DNA from: UBA117 sp049975245
GTDB lineage: Archaea > Methanobacteriota > Methanobacteria > Methanobacteriales > Methanobacteriaceae
Length of the DNA stretch: 64,000 bases
Assembly (NCBI GenBank): GCA_049975245.1
Contig: JBNGDB010000002.1
Coordinates: 62,001 to 126,000, forward strand
Direction of reading: 5' to 3'
Shown: positions 8,463 to 16,972 of the stretch, in pieces
How the letters are laid out: each line of letters opens with the position of its first letter
Position numbering within the stretch: position 1 is the first letter of the stretch
Position numbers and translations under genes: made by a program
Notes under the pieces: model-generated
Databases searched by the model: none
What the model was told of the DNA's origin: nothing
Seen by the model: only the letters and a program-made list of their open reading frames with translations

Positions 8463-9119
8463 ATGAGACCTTATGTGATTTTAAATGCTGCTATGACATT
8501 AGATGGCAAAATTGCCACCAAGAAGGGAAGTTCTGAGATCTCCGGTCCAAAAGACTTGGAAAGGGTCCATGAACTTAGAAAGGAATGTGATGCAATTATG
8601 GTGGGGATTAATACTGTGTTGGTGGATGACCCTCGTCTCACGGTTCATAAAATATCTTCAAATAAAGAGGATAACCCCACCAGAATTATTGTGGACAGTA
8701 AAGCTAGAACCCCTCTTAATTCACGAATACTCAACGACGATGCTCCAACTATTATTGCATTATCAGAAAGTGCCAGTTCAATCAATATCAAAAATTTTAA
8801 AAAAAAAGCTGAAGTATTAATTTGTGGTAAAAAAAGAGTTGATCTCAAAAAATTAATGGATGAACTAGGATTTAAGGGATTTAAAACTTTAATGTTAGAA
8901 GGGGGTTCCACATTAAATTTTTCTATGTTTAATGATGGTTTGGTAGATGAGGTACGAGTATGCATTGCACCTATGATTGCCGGAGGAAAAGATGCCAAAA
9001 CATTGGTGGATGGTTCTGGAGTTAATATTATGGATGAGGCATTTAAATTAAAATTTAAAAGAAGTTACAACTTGGATGAGGATTTGATAGTTGAATATTT
9101 GGTAAAAAAAGAAAATTAG
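8463..9119 (+). CDS. arfC: 2,5-diamino-6-ribosylamino-4(3H)-pyrimidinone 5'-phosphate reductase
   Basis: This is the archaeal/fungal-type reductase of riboflavin and F420 precursor synthesis: it reduces the ribosyl side chain of the diaminopyrimidine before deamination, the opposite order to bacteria. It is a stand-alone RibD C-terminal domain (DHFR-like fold) without the deaminase domain. Motifs seen are MRPYVILNAAMTLDGKIA at the N-terminus, DAIMVGINTVLVDDPRLTV for substrate and NADPH binding, and LMLEGGSTLNFSMF near residue 145. Length 218 fits. SD AAGTGAT precedes the ATG. Its stop codon overlaps the stop of a convergent small gene on the minus strand. Confidence 0.93.
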   Translation: MRPYVILNAAMTLDGKIATKKGSSEISGPKDLERVHELRKECDAIMVGINTVLVDDPRLTVHKISSNKEDNPTRIIVDSKARTPLNSRILNDDAPTIIALSESASSINIKNFKKKAEVLICGKKRVDLKKLMDELGFKGFKTLMLEGGSTLNFSMFNDGLVDEVRVCIAPMIAGGKDAKTLVDGSGVNIMDEAFKLKFKRSYNLDEDLIVEYLVKKEN

Positions 9120-9250
9120 CTTTCCTTCTTTATTAATAAAAATAATCCAACAATAATCAGCACGGCTACTAAGAACCATTTAATTATTTCAGTGACATTA
9201 GCTGGAACTAAAAAAGGCCATATAACTATTAAAATAGCCACTACTATCAT
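9116..9250 (-). CDS. small two-helix membrane protein
   Basis: A short open frame on the minus strand, 44 residues from the ATG at 9250: one hydrophobic helix (MIVVAILIVIWPFLVP), a short NVTEIIKW turn and a second helix (FLVAVLIIVGLFLL) ending IKKES. GGAG lies 5 bases before this ATG. However, the frame extends 12 codons further upstream to an ATT codon (9284-9286) that sits at the right distance behind a perfect GGAGGT; starting there would give an N-terminus of the form (M)NSYSTKFIGVL. It shares its stop with the end of arfC (tail-to-tail overlap). Function unknown. Confidence 0.55.
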   Translation of the reverse strand: MIVVAILIVIWPFLVPANVTEIIKWFLVAVLIIVGLFLLIKKES

Positions 9251-9495
9251 CAAAACTCCAATAAACTTTGTGCTGTAACTGTTAATAGTAAAACCTCCAT
9301 TTTAAAGCATTATTATACATATCTATAATTATGATTGAATAAATTTATATAATTATTTTGAAGTGTATAACACATTACTCTTACTATTTATTTAGTGATT
9401 TCAATAAATATTGTGGTATAAAATAATTCTAAAAAAATAATTCTTTATTATATAAAATAATAATAGTTTGATAAATATTATCTTTGAGGCTTAAA

Positions 9496-11475
9496 ATGGA
9501 GATTCCCCTATTACAAGATGCTGTTGTTATACTAGGGCTTTCTGTGCTGGTCCTTTTTGTATTCCAGAAAATAAAAATTCCCAGCATAGTTGGATTTTTA
9601 TTAACGGGTATAATTGCAGGGCCTAGTGTGTTGGGTTTAGTGAGCGCCACCGGCGAAGTGGAGACCATTGCTGAAATTGGGATAATATTCTTGCTATTTA
9701 CAATAGGGATAGAGTTCTCTTTGGACCGTTTTTCAAAGATGAAAAGATCAGTATTAGTAGGAGGTTCACTTCAAGTTTTTATAACGTTTATAATCTTTTA
9801 CTTAGTAGCTTTAGGATATGGATTATCAAATAATGAATCCATATTTATTGGTCTTTTAGTATCTCTAAGCAGTACGGCTATAGTATTAAAAATGTTACAA
9901 GAAAGAGGAGAAATAGATAGTATACAGGGACGCACCGCATTTGGAATTCTAATATTCCAGGATATAGCAGTGGTTCCCATGATGCTATTAGTACCAATAA
10001 TTGCAGGTACCACTACCAATATGGGCAGTTCATTAATTCTGCTATTTTTCGAAGGAATAGCCATTATCTTCCTTACAATTATAAGTGCTAAATGGATAGT
10101 GCCGCGAATTTTATATCAAATTGCACGTTTAAAAAATCGTGAATTATTCCTGCTAAGCGTTATTGTCATGTGTTTTGCAGTGACATGGTTAACATCGATT
10201 ATAGGTTTATCAACAGCTTTAGGAGCTTTTTTAGCAGGTTTGATTATTTCTGAATCAGAATACAGTCACCAAGCCTTGGGTAATATCATTCCCTTTCAAG
10301 ATCTATTCACCAGCATTTTTTTCATCTCCATTGGAATGCTATTAGATGTAAACTTCTTTATACAAAATCCCCTTGTCATAATATTACTGGCATTAACCGT
10401 TTTAGTGGTAAAATCATCGATATCTGGCATTGTAACAGGTTTTTTAGGTTATTCTTTTCGGATTATGGTTCTTACAGGGCTTATTCTCTCACAGATTGGT
10501 GAATTTTCATTCATTTTAGCAGTTACTGGCCTTCAATATGAGTTAATCAATGGAGACACCTATCAAATATTTTTAGGTGTTTCTATTCTAACTATGGCTG
10601 TAACCCCTTTCATTGTTGGTGCTGCCCCAAAAGTAGCAGATATGATGTTAAAACTTCCAATACCTCATAAATTTAAATCAGGAGTTTATCCCATTGATTC
10701 AACTGACCAAAAAAAATTGAGCGATCATCTAATTATTATCGGATATGGAATAAATGGCCAAAATGTAGCAAAAGCTGCTCAAAAGTCATTAATCCCCTAC
10801 ACAGTTATTGAAATTAATCCGGATGCTGTAAAAAGTGCTAAAATTGTTGAAGAGTCAGTAGTTTATGGTGATGCCTCCCATGGAACAATCTTAAAAAAGG
10901 CCAATATTGAATCGGCAAAGGTGGTAGTGGTTGCTATTTCTGATCCTATTGGAAGTAGAAAAATAACTGATAGGGCCAAAAAACTGAATCCAAATACGTA
11001 TTTAATTGTAAGAACAAGATATATGAGAGAGATGGATGCCTTATACAAATTAGGGGCAGATGAAGTAATACCTGAAGAATTTGAAACTTCGGTTGAAATT
11101 TTCAGCAGGGTATTGGATAGGTATGGAGTTTCTCCTAGAAAAATTGACGATTATATTACAAAAATTCGTTCAGATAAGTATGAAATGTTTAGAAACATTT
11201 CTAGTAGCAATTTTAATACTTGTGATTTCAATGTGGAAAATTCAAATTTAGAAATTAGAAACCTGAAAATTGAAGAAAATTCTGATCTTATCGGTAAAAA
11301 TCTGTCAGAAATTGGATTCGAAGAGAGATATAACGTTAATATTCTGTTTATACAGAGAAAATCTGAGGTAATATCTAAACCTCCCCTGGAGACAATTATT
11401 GAACCTGAGGATTTACTAGTAGTCATGGGGGTTATTGAAGATATTGAGTATCTAAAAGAAAGAATTCAAATGTAA
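9496..11475 (+). CDS. Kef-type cation/proton antiporter with TrkA-N and TrkA-C domains
   Basis: This is a CPA2-family transporter that exchanges K+ or Na+ for protons across the membrane. About 380 residues form the 12- to 13-helix exchanger domain, with FLLTGIIAGPSVLGL, the FTIGIEFSLDR segment and FQDIAVVPMMLL conserved. A soluble RCK/TrkA-N domain follows, with the dinucleotide motif IIIGYGINGQNVAKA at about residue 420, and a TrkA-C domain closes the protein (LEIRNLKIEENSDLIGKNLSEIG onward, in the last 90 residues). The ATG at 9496 has GAGG six bases upstream and is preferred to the TTG four codons earlier. It is a single-gene unit. Ion specificity cannot be read from the sequence. Confidence 0.92.
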   Translation: MEIPLLQDAVVILGLSVLVLFVFQKIKIPSIVGFLLTGIIAGPSVLGLVSATGEVETIAEIGIIFLLFTIGIEFSLDRFSKMKRSVLVGGSLQVFITFIIFYLVALGYGLSNNESIFIGLLVSLSSTAIVLKMLQERGEIDSIQGRTAFGILIFQDIAVVPMMLLVPIIAGTTTNMGSSLILLFFEGIAIIFLTIISAKWIVPRILYQIARLKNRELFLLSVIVMCFAVTWLTSIIGLSTALGAFLAGLIISESEYSHQALGNIIPFQDLFTSIFFISIGMLLDVNFFIQNPLVIILLALTVLVVKSSISGIVTGFLGYSFRIMVLTGLILSQIGEFSFILAVTGLQYELINGDTYQIFLGVSILTMAVTPFIVGAAPKVADMMLKLPIPHKFKSGVYPIDSTDQKKLSDHLIIIGYGINGQNVAKAAQKSLIPYTVIEINPDAVKSAKIVEESVVYGDASHGTILKKANIESAKVVVVAISDPIGSRKITDRAKKLNPNTYLIVRTRYMREMDALYKLGADEVIPEEFETSVEIFSRVLDRYGVSPRKIDDYITKIRSDKYEMFRNISSSNFNTCDFNVENSNLEIRNLKIEENSDLIGKNLSEIGFEERYNVNILFIQRKSEVISKPPLETIIEPEDLLVVMGVIEDIEYLKERIQM

Positions 11476-11573
11476 ATGAATACTTAGAAAAAAATTGTAA
11501 CATTATCATAGCGTCTTAAAATATTGTATAAAAATTGGATTGAAGAGAGAATTTTAAAGATTTATATAGAATT

Positions 11574-12239
11574 TTATAGTATGTTTTTCTTTTTGAGAAT
11601 ATTTTGAGGATTATCCTCTAAAACTTTCTTTATGTCTTTATCTTTCAATCCTGCACCCAAAGCAATTTTATAGGCCGTATCATAGGATATTAAGTCTTCA
11701 GGAGAGTGTGTATCCGTATCGACCAAAAGATTAGCTCCTACTTGAGTAGCTATGTCTGCCACATAACCATTAGCTAAACTATGTCCTCTTCTCGCACTAA
11801 TTTCTAAGGCTATCTCATTTTCTCGCGCAATTTCGGCTTCTTCTAATGTTATTAAGCCGGGGTGGGCCAGTATATCAACTTCAGGACATTGAACAGCATG
11901 TAAATTAGTACCTTCTATAACTGGTTCAGCCAGTGTTTCGCCGTGAACAACAATAATTTCCGCACCTAATTTACGGGCCCTATCTGCAAGTTTTCCAATT
12001 ACTTGAACAGGTGTGTGGGTGATTTCAACACCTGGAACAACAACTATGTCCCAATTATCTTGAATATCATTAATTGCATTTATTACCCTTTCAACACAGT
12101 CTATATTAGACGCATCCACATGATCAGTTATAGCTATAGCTTTATGATTCAAAACTTCAGCTCTTCTTGCTATTTCAGATGGTAATAGTTCGCCGTCGCT
12201 AAATAAACTGTGTATATGAAGATCTATCCTTTTCTTAAT
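11574..12239 (-). CDS. PHP domain phosphoesterase (probable ATT start)
   Basis: PHP proteins are TIM-barrel-like metal phosphoesterases. The sequence between 12153 and 12239 continues the frame upstream of the first ATG/TTG-type codon (12152) and encodes KKRIDLHIHSLFSDGELLPS, containing the catalytic HxH and SDG motif without which the domain would be incomplete. Later motifs are ITDHVD, VPGVEITH, VVHGE, ILAHPGL and DTDTH, all expected metal ligands. In this frame a stop codon precedes ATT at 12237-12239, and a GGGGGA SD lies about 7 bases before that ATT, so the best supported start is an AUU codon, giving 221 residues. A start at 12152 would remove the active-site histidines. The precise substrate is unknown. 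Confidence 0.8.
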   Translation of the reverse strand: MKKRIDLHIHSLFSDGELLPSEIARRAEVLNHKAIAITDHVDASNIDCVERVINAINDIQDNWDIVVVPGVEITHTPVQVIGKLADRARKLGAEIIVVHGETLAEPVIEGTNLHAVQCPEVDILAHPGLITLEEAEIARENEIALEISARRGHSLANGYVADIATQVGANLLVDTDTHSPEDLISYDTAYKIALGAGLKDKDIKKVLEDNPQNILKKKNIL

Positions 12240-12459
12240 TTATTATCCCCCAGTATTTGGTTAAAATATTATGATTTTTTTATATAATAAATATTGGTAA
12301 TATGTATAGTTTTGGAAATAATTATATTTGGTTCTTTTTTAAATTAAATATAGATATAAATGATGAAATTCCTTTAAATTAAAATATAATAGAATTATAT
12401 GGTTAATGATTCATCATTATTTGTAGAAAATAAATGCCTTAAAATTGATAGTGATTATA

Positions 12460-13332
12460 ATGAATACCTCCATTTTTGTCCCAGCACATATAACTGGTTT
12501 CTTTGAAATTATTGATAATTTTAATCCATTAAAAAAAGGTTCCCGTGGAGCTGGCGTAGTCTTAGACAAAGGAGTTACCACCCATCTTAAAATCAAAACA
12601 GGTAATGATAAGCTTAAAATTAAGATTAATAATAGACTAGACCATGATAATACTTCTGTTACAAGAAAAACTGTAGACTTATTAAAAAGAATTTTTAGTT
12701 TAAATGATTTGGTAATAGAAATTAATCATGACATAAATGTGCCCATAGGCGCAGGTTTCGGAACCAGCGCATCTGGAGCTATGGGAACAGCATTAACCAT
12801 AACCAAGGCATTAAATCTGCCATTATCATTTTATCAAGCTGCAAGCATAGCACATGTTGCTGAAGTGGAGATGATGAGCGGTTTAGGGGATGTAATAGCA
12901 GAAACAATGGGAGGCATAGTAATCAGAACAAAAGAGGGTGCTCCTGGAATTGGCCAGGTTGATGGAATAGTTTGTGATGAATTATTTGTCATAACCAAAA
13001 CTTTAGGAAAAGTTGACACAGCCAGTATAATTGAAGATCCTATCATGAAAGAAAAAATAAGCAATACTGGAAGATTAATGATAGGGGAACTACTTAAAAA
13101 CCCTTATCCAGAGAAATTCATGGAGCTATCCTATAAATTTGCTCAAGAATCTACTCTAATTAATTCTGAAGTTATGGAGATAGTGAATATAATGAATGAA
13201 GAAACTATAGGTTCTTCCATGGCCATGCTAGGCAATACAGCATTTGCACTATCCAAATCTGATGAAATTAGTGTTGAAAATGTATTAACATCCAAAATTG
13301 ATTTTAATGGACCCCGATTTTTAAATAAATAA
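12460..13332 (+). CDS. pantoate kinase (archaeal CoA pathway)
   Basis: A GHMP-family kinase that phosphorylates pantoate; together with phosphopantothenate synthetase it replaces the bacterial PanC/PanK route to CoA in archaea. The N-terminus SIFVPAHITGFFEI is the family signature, and the ATP-binding PIGAGFGTSASGAMGTAL motif lies near residue 90. The C-terminal MAMLGNTAFAL motif is also present. Length, 290 residues, is normal. I start it at the ATG at 12460 with GTGAT five bases upstream; a TTG five codons earlier is weaker. It is followed after 47 bases by a methyltransferase gene on the same strand. Confidence 0.9.
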   Translation: MNTSIFVPAHITGFFEIIDNFNPLKKGSRGAGVVLDKGVTTHLKIKTGNDKLKIKINNRLDHDNTSVTRKTVDLLKRIFSLNDLVIEINHDINVPIGAGFGTSASGAMGTALTITKALNLPLSFYQAASIAHVAEVEMMSGLGDVIAETMGGIVIRTKEGAPGIGQVDGIVCDELFVITKTLGKVDTASIIEDPIMKEKISNTGRLMIGELLKNPYPEKFMELSYKFAQESTLINSEVMEIVNIMNEETIGSSMAMLGNTAFALSKSDEISVENVLTSKIDFNGPRFLNK

Positions 13333-13379
13333 TTTATAGTACATTTAATTTATAATAAAAAATTTAGGCTAGGATTTTA

Positions 13380-13910
13380 ATGATCAAAGCAGTATACAAT
13401 ATAAAACACTACAGAAAACTTTTGAAATCTGTTTTAAAAGAAAATGATAATGTAGTTGAACTGGGATGTCATATTGGCAATTCAAGTAAAATCATAGCCC
13501 AAACAGCCAGTAAAGGTCGTGTTATTTCTGTTGATAACAGTCCAGAATCTATTGAGAAAATGAAAAAAGTTGTAAATGATTATTCTAACATTGAATTTAT
13601 CAGTGCTGATGTCCGGCTACATGAAACTTTAGAAGTTGTTGCCAGAAAAATTGAAAATTGTGACATTTTATCAGTAGATTTAGGCGGCGGATACCATCCT
13701 GACACAACTTTTAAAGTTTTTTTCATTTACTCATCCACGTTAAAACCTAGAGATACTATAATTCGAAATAGAGGCTTAATTGATTTTGTAAATTCGACAA
13801 AAACCATTGAAGATTTTGAATCTAAGGAAGGTTGGTTAGAATCCTCTGGAGATGACGGTATCCCTCCCCGATTAAAAGAATTTAAGCTGTGGTCTCCTAA
13901 ATTAAAATAA
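13380..13910 (+). CDS. SAM-dependent methyltransferase, class I
   Basis: A Rossmann-type methyltransferase of 176 residues. Motif I is VVELGCHIGNSSKIIAQ (about residues 24-40), followed by the acidic motif II residue in GRVISVDNSPES and motif III around IEFISADVRLHETLEV. The later DILSVDLGGGYHPDTTFKVF segment is unusual and may form the acceptor site. Length is short, so it consists of little more than the catalytic fold. It lies 47 bases behind the pantoate kinase gene and may be co-transcribed with it. Substrate unknown. Confidence 0.8.
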   Translation: MIKAVYNIKHYRKLLKSVLKENDNVVELGCHIGNSSKIIAQTASKGRVISVDNSPESIEKMKKVVNDYSNIEFISADVRLHETLEVVARKIENCDILSVDLGGGYHPDTTFKVFFIYSSTLKPRDTIIRNRGLIDFVNSTKTIEDFESKEGWLESSGDDGIPPRLKEFKLWSPKLK

Positions 13911-13950
13911 TTCTATTAAATAAATGGGAGAATATATTTTAAATAATAAT

Positions 13951-14655
13951 TTAGTCATGTCTAAAATCTTCGGGTATAACCAGCTCTGCTTCTCCTGCAG
14001 AACATTTTGGAATAGCACGGATTAAATTACCTATTCTCTCATAGGGTATAGATACGAATAGAATGTCAGATTCAAATTTTTGGTTACGTCGTGCAGTCCA
14101 ATCTCCAGTTGATATATTAGAAAAACCAGTTACAATTGAATAACTTATTGTAGTGTGGCATAATGCACCTATAACCTCTTGTTTAGGAGGTATTCCATCA
14201 AAATAGGTATCTAAAGTAATTAATCTGCAGGCTTGTTCGGGGTTGCATAAAAATAGAACCAGATCTGGCCTGATTTTTGTCTTATCTAAAGGTGTAATGA
14301 CCAGAAAGTCTGCCATTCCAGTGGGTAATGGAGAAGTTAATTTTCGCATTCTTTCAAAAGTTACTATAGAGCTGAATAATTTTTCGCCCTTAGTTAAAAA
14401 CCACTGTAATCTTCTCTTTTGTTGGTCAGAAGCAGGTTCGGTAAAACCACAATACATACTACCACCAGGACAGGTGGAAGTCTCTTGATCAATAACAAAA
14501 GTTTCCCCTTCTCCAGCAAGTTTTAAAGCCCGACAAATAGAAATTTTTTGTTTTTTTACAGAGGACATATCTTCATTAGTAAAAGATATTGCCAAAGGTT
14601 CTTTTTTTAAACCTAAAACATTTTTAAAAATAGATGATTGCTCTTGAAAATTCAT
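13951..14655 (-). CDS. DUF169 family protein
   Basis: DUF169 proteins are widespread in methanogens and anaerobic bacteria and have no assigned reaction. Seen here: an N-terminal GLKKEPLAISFTNE motif, an ICRALKLAGEGETFVID segment followed by the cysteine motif TCPGGSMYCGF, a LFLCNPEQACRLI motif and a C-terminal GDWTARRNQKFESDILFVSIPYERIG block that is typical of the family. The conserved cysteines suggest metal or redox chemistry, but this is inference. Length, 234 residues, fits. It is convergent with the methyltransferase gene. Confidence 0.85.
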   Translation of the reverse strand: MNFQEQSSIFKNVLGLKKEPLAISFTNEDMSSVKKQKISICRALKLAGEGETFVIDQETSTCPGGSMYCGFTEPASDQQKRRLQWFLTKGEKLFSSIVTFERMRKLTSPLPTGMADFLVITPLDKTKIRPDLVLFLCNPEQACRLITLDTYFDGIPPKQEVIGALCHTTISYSIVTGFSNISTGDWTARRNQKFESDILFVSIPYERIGNLIRAIPKCSAGEAELVIPEDFRHD

Positions 14656-15039
14656 ATCATCACCATTATAAATTTATTTAACCATCTAAATCAATTTTAT
14701 CATATAAAATTTTAATATATCATAAAATTAAAAAAAGGAAATAAGTAGGTTATACAGGACAAAATGGGGCTAGTGAATAATAAAAATATATAAAAAAACT
14801 AAAAAACACTTTAAAACACCTTCTATTATTATATAACAATTTAAATTAAATAGAGTGAAAATAAATAAAGTTATAAAACCTTTGCGATAATTTCTACTTA
14901 ATAAATAATATTACATCTTGGTTAAATAATAGAACATTTTTTATATTTCGTATGCTAAAATCTTAGTATAATAAAAAAATGTTGATAAGTTGTTAATAAA
15001 AATCTTCTAACCTTGTCTTCAAAATTTAGGAGGGTGTCT
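14656..15039. other. intergenic region between divergent DUF169 gene and aroA'
   Basis: About 380 bases of AT-rich DNA with no credible open frame. It must hold the promoters of both divergent genes. A TTTTTTATATTTC stretch at about 14938-14950 could be the TATA element of the aroA'-aroB' operon. The operon's SD is AGGAGGGTG at 15029-15036. Confidence 0.5.
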
Positions 15040-15834
15040 ATGATAGGTAAAAAAATCAGGATCGAAAGAATAATCGACAGGAAAACCGGACGTAGTGTGA
15101 TAGTACCCATGGATCACGGTGTTTCTATCGGACCCGTCAAAGGAATAATAAAGATGGCACATACAATAGATGAAGTTGCTAGTGGTGGGGCCAACGCGGT
15201 TTTAATGCATAAAGGAATGGTTGGAAGTGGTCATAGGGGATATGGAAGAGATATAGGTCTTATCATACATTTATCAGCCAGTACATCTCTGGGGCCAGAT
15301 CCAGACCACAAAGTTCTGGTTACATCAGTTGAAAAGGCCATAAAAATTGGTGCTGACGCTGTTTCAGTACATGTAAATGTTGGTTCAGAAAGGGAGCCGG
15401 AAATGCTTATAAAATTAGGAACTATCTCTGAAATTTGTGATGATTGGGGAATGCCACTTATAGCTATGATGTACCCTAGAGGAAAGAAAATAAAAGATGA
15501 ACACGACGCAGATGTGGTTAAACTTGCTGCTCGTGCTGGGGCAGAGCTAGGTGCTGACATAATTAAAACAAATTACACTGGAGATCCAGATACATTTAAA
15601 GAGGTAATAGATGGATGTCCCATACCTCTGGTTATAGCAGGCGGACCTAAAGTAGAAACTGATGAAGAACTTTTACAAATGGTTAAAAACGCAGTAGATG
15701 TAGGTGGTGCTGGTGTTGCTATAGGAAGAAATATCTTTCAGGCTAAATCACCCCAGAAAACAACCAGAGCCATATCAGAAATTGTTCATAACAACTTAGA
15801 AGTCGAAGAAGCACTAAGGATATTGCAGAGTTAA
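15040..15834 (+). CDS. aroA': 2-amino-3,7-dideoxy-D-threo-hept-6-ulosonate synthase
   Basis: This class I aldolase-type enzyme makes the first committed intermediate of the archaeal (DAHP-independent) route to 3-dehydroquinate, from L-aspartate semialdehyde and a sugar-derived 6-deoxy-5-ketofructose phosphate. The sequence shows the FBA/ADH-synthase pattern: IVPMDHGVSIGPVKGI with the first Asp, AVLMHKGMV, AVSVHVNVGSEREPEM, and the Schiff-base lysine in ADIIKTNYTGD (about residue 175), followed by PLVIAGGPKV and GVAIGRNIFQ phosphate-binding loops. The start at 15040 has a perfect AGGAGG SD. It is 13 bases upstream of aroB', the next enzyme in the pathway. Confidence 0.95.
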   Translation: MIGKKIRIERIIDRKTGRSVIVPMDHGVSIGPVKGIIKMAHTIDEVASGGANAVLMHKGMVGSGHRGYGRDIGLIIHLSASTSLGPDPDHKVLVTSVEKAIKIGADAVSVHVNVGSEREPEMLIKLGTISEICDDWGMPLIAMMYPRGKKIKDEHDADVVKLAARAGAELGADIIKTNYTGDPDTFKEVIDGCPIPLVIAGGPKVETDEELLQMVKNAVDVGGAGVAIGRNIFQAKSPQKTTRAISEIVHNNLEVEEALRILQS

Positions 15835-15847
15835 AAGGAAGATACTT

Positions 15848-16972
15848 ATGAAATTTGCATGGATAATGGTTGAAAAGCCAGAATGGGATGAAAAAAAAGC
15901 TTTTATTACCGCTGCTTTAGAATCAGGTATCGATCATGTTTTAGATTTTGCTGATGTACAAAACATAAAAAAATTGGGTAATATAACAATAGTATCTGAT
16001 ACAGATGATTCAGACATTGTTCTAGTTGGTAAAAATGGTGAAGGGGACGGAACACTCAAAATTCCTGATAATCTACCAGAATCTAAAGATTTAGCTGCTA
16101 TAATGGGCCTTAAAAGAAAAGATAAAACTGTTGCGGCTTATGTTGAAATTTTGAGTAAAAAACATGAAGAACTCGCATCTGAGCTAGGTCTTATAGCAGA
16201 CTATCTAATATTAGTTGGCAAAGATTGGACCGTGATACCCTTAGAAAACTTAATTGCCGATCTTCAAAAGGAATCCGTCAAAATAATAGCTGCTGTAACA
16301 GATTATGAAGAAGCTAAAGTTGCTTTAGAAACCCTGGAGCAGGGAACAGACGGTATATTGCTTTGTCCAACTGAAATTTCCCAGATTAAAAAGGTAGCAG
16401 AATTAATTGAAAAAATTGAATCTGAAAACTACCAATTAAAGCCCGCCACCATAACCAAAATAACTCCGGTAGGTACTGGAGATAGAGTTTGTGTGGACAC
16501 ATGTTCAATGATGAATGTGGGTGAAGGCATGTTAATTGGTTCCTACTCTAAAGGTTTATTTTTAGTGCACAGCGAATCACTCGAAAGTGAATATGTTGCA
16601 TCAAGACCATTCCGTGTTAACGCTGGCCCAGTCCATGCTTACGTAATGGGCCCTGGAAATAAAACTAAATATCTATCTGAAATCGAAACTGGCGACGAAA
16701 TTTTAACTGTTGATAAGGATGGAAATACAAGACCGGCAATTGTAGGAAGGGTTAAAATAGAAAAAAGACCATTAATGCTAATTGAAGCAGAATATGAAGG
16801 TGTTAAACTTAAAACATTACTTCAAAATGCGGAGACCATAAGATTAGTTGGAGAAGATGGTACACCAATATCTGTAGCCGAATTAGAAGTTGGAGATAAA
16901 ATAATGGTCTATTTAGAAAAAAGTGCCCGTCATTTTGGAATGGCAATCGAAGAGAGTATTATAGAAAAATAG
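15848..16972 (+). CDS. aroB': 3-dehydroquinate synthase II
   Basis: This archaeal enzyme performs NAD-dependent oxidative deamination and cyclisation of the product of the upstream gene to 3-dehydroquinate, feeding aromatic amino acid synthesis. The N-terminal KFAWIMVEKPEWDEKK, the central TPVGTGDRVCVDTCSMMNVG and the RPFRVNAGPVHAYVMGPGN motif are all characteristic of this family, and the length of 374 residues is as expected. SD AAAGGAAG lies upstream of the ATG. It forms a two-gene operon with aroA'. Downstream is a 734-base gene-free convergent region. Confidence 0.95.
   Translation: MKFAWIMVEKPEWDEKKAFITAALESGIDHVLDFADVQNIKKLGNITIVSDTDDSDIVLVGKNGEGDGTLKIPDNLPESKDLAAIMGLKRKDKTVAAYVEILSKKHEELASELGLIADYLILVGKDWTVIPLENLIADLQKESVKIIAAVTDYEEAKVALETLEQGTDGILLCPTEISQIKKVAELIEKIESENYQLKPATITKITPVGTGDRVCVDTCSMMNVGEGMLIGSYSKGLFLVHSESLESEYVASRPFRVNAGPVHAYVMGPGNKTKYLSEIETGDEILTVDKDGNTRPAIVGRVKIEKRPLMLIEAEYEGVKLKTLLQNAETIRLVGEDGTPISVAELEVGDKIMVYLEKSARHFGMAIEESIIEK

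Noticed and set aside
12003..12185. 60-codon plus-strand frame over the PHP gene
   Set aside because: It runs antisense to the metal-ligand motifs of the PHP protein, has Asn/Tyr-rich random composition and no SD.
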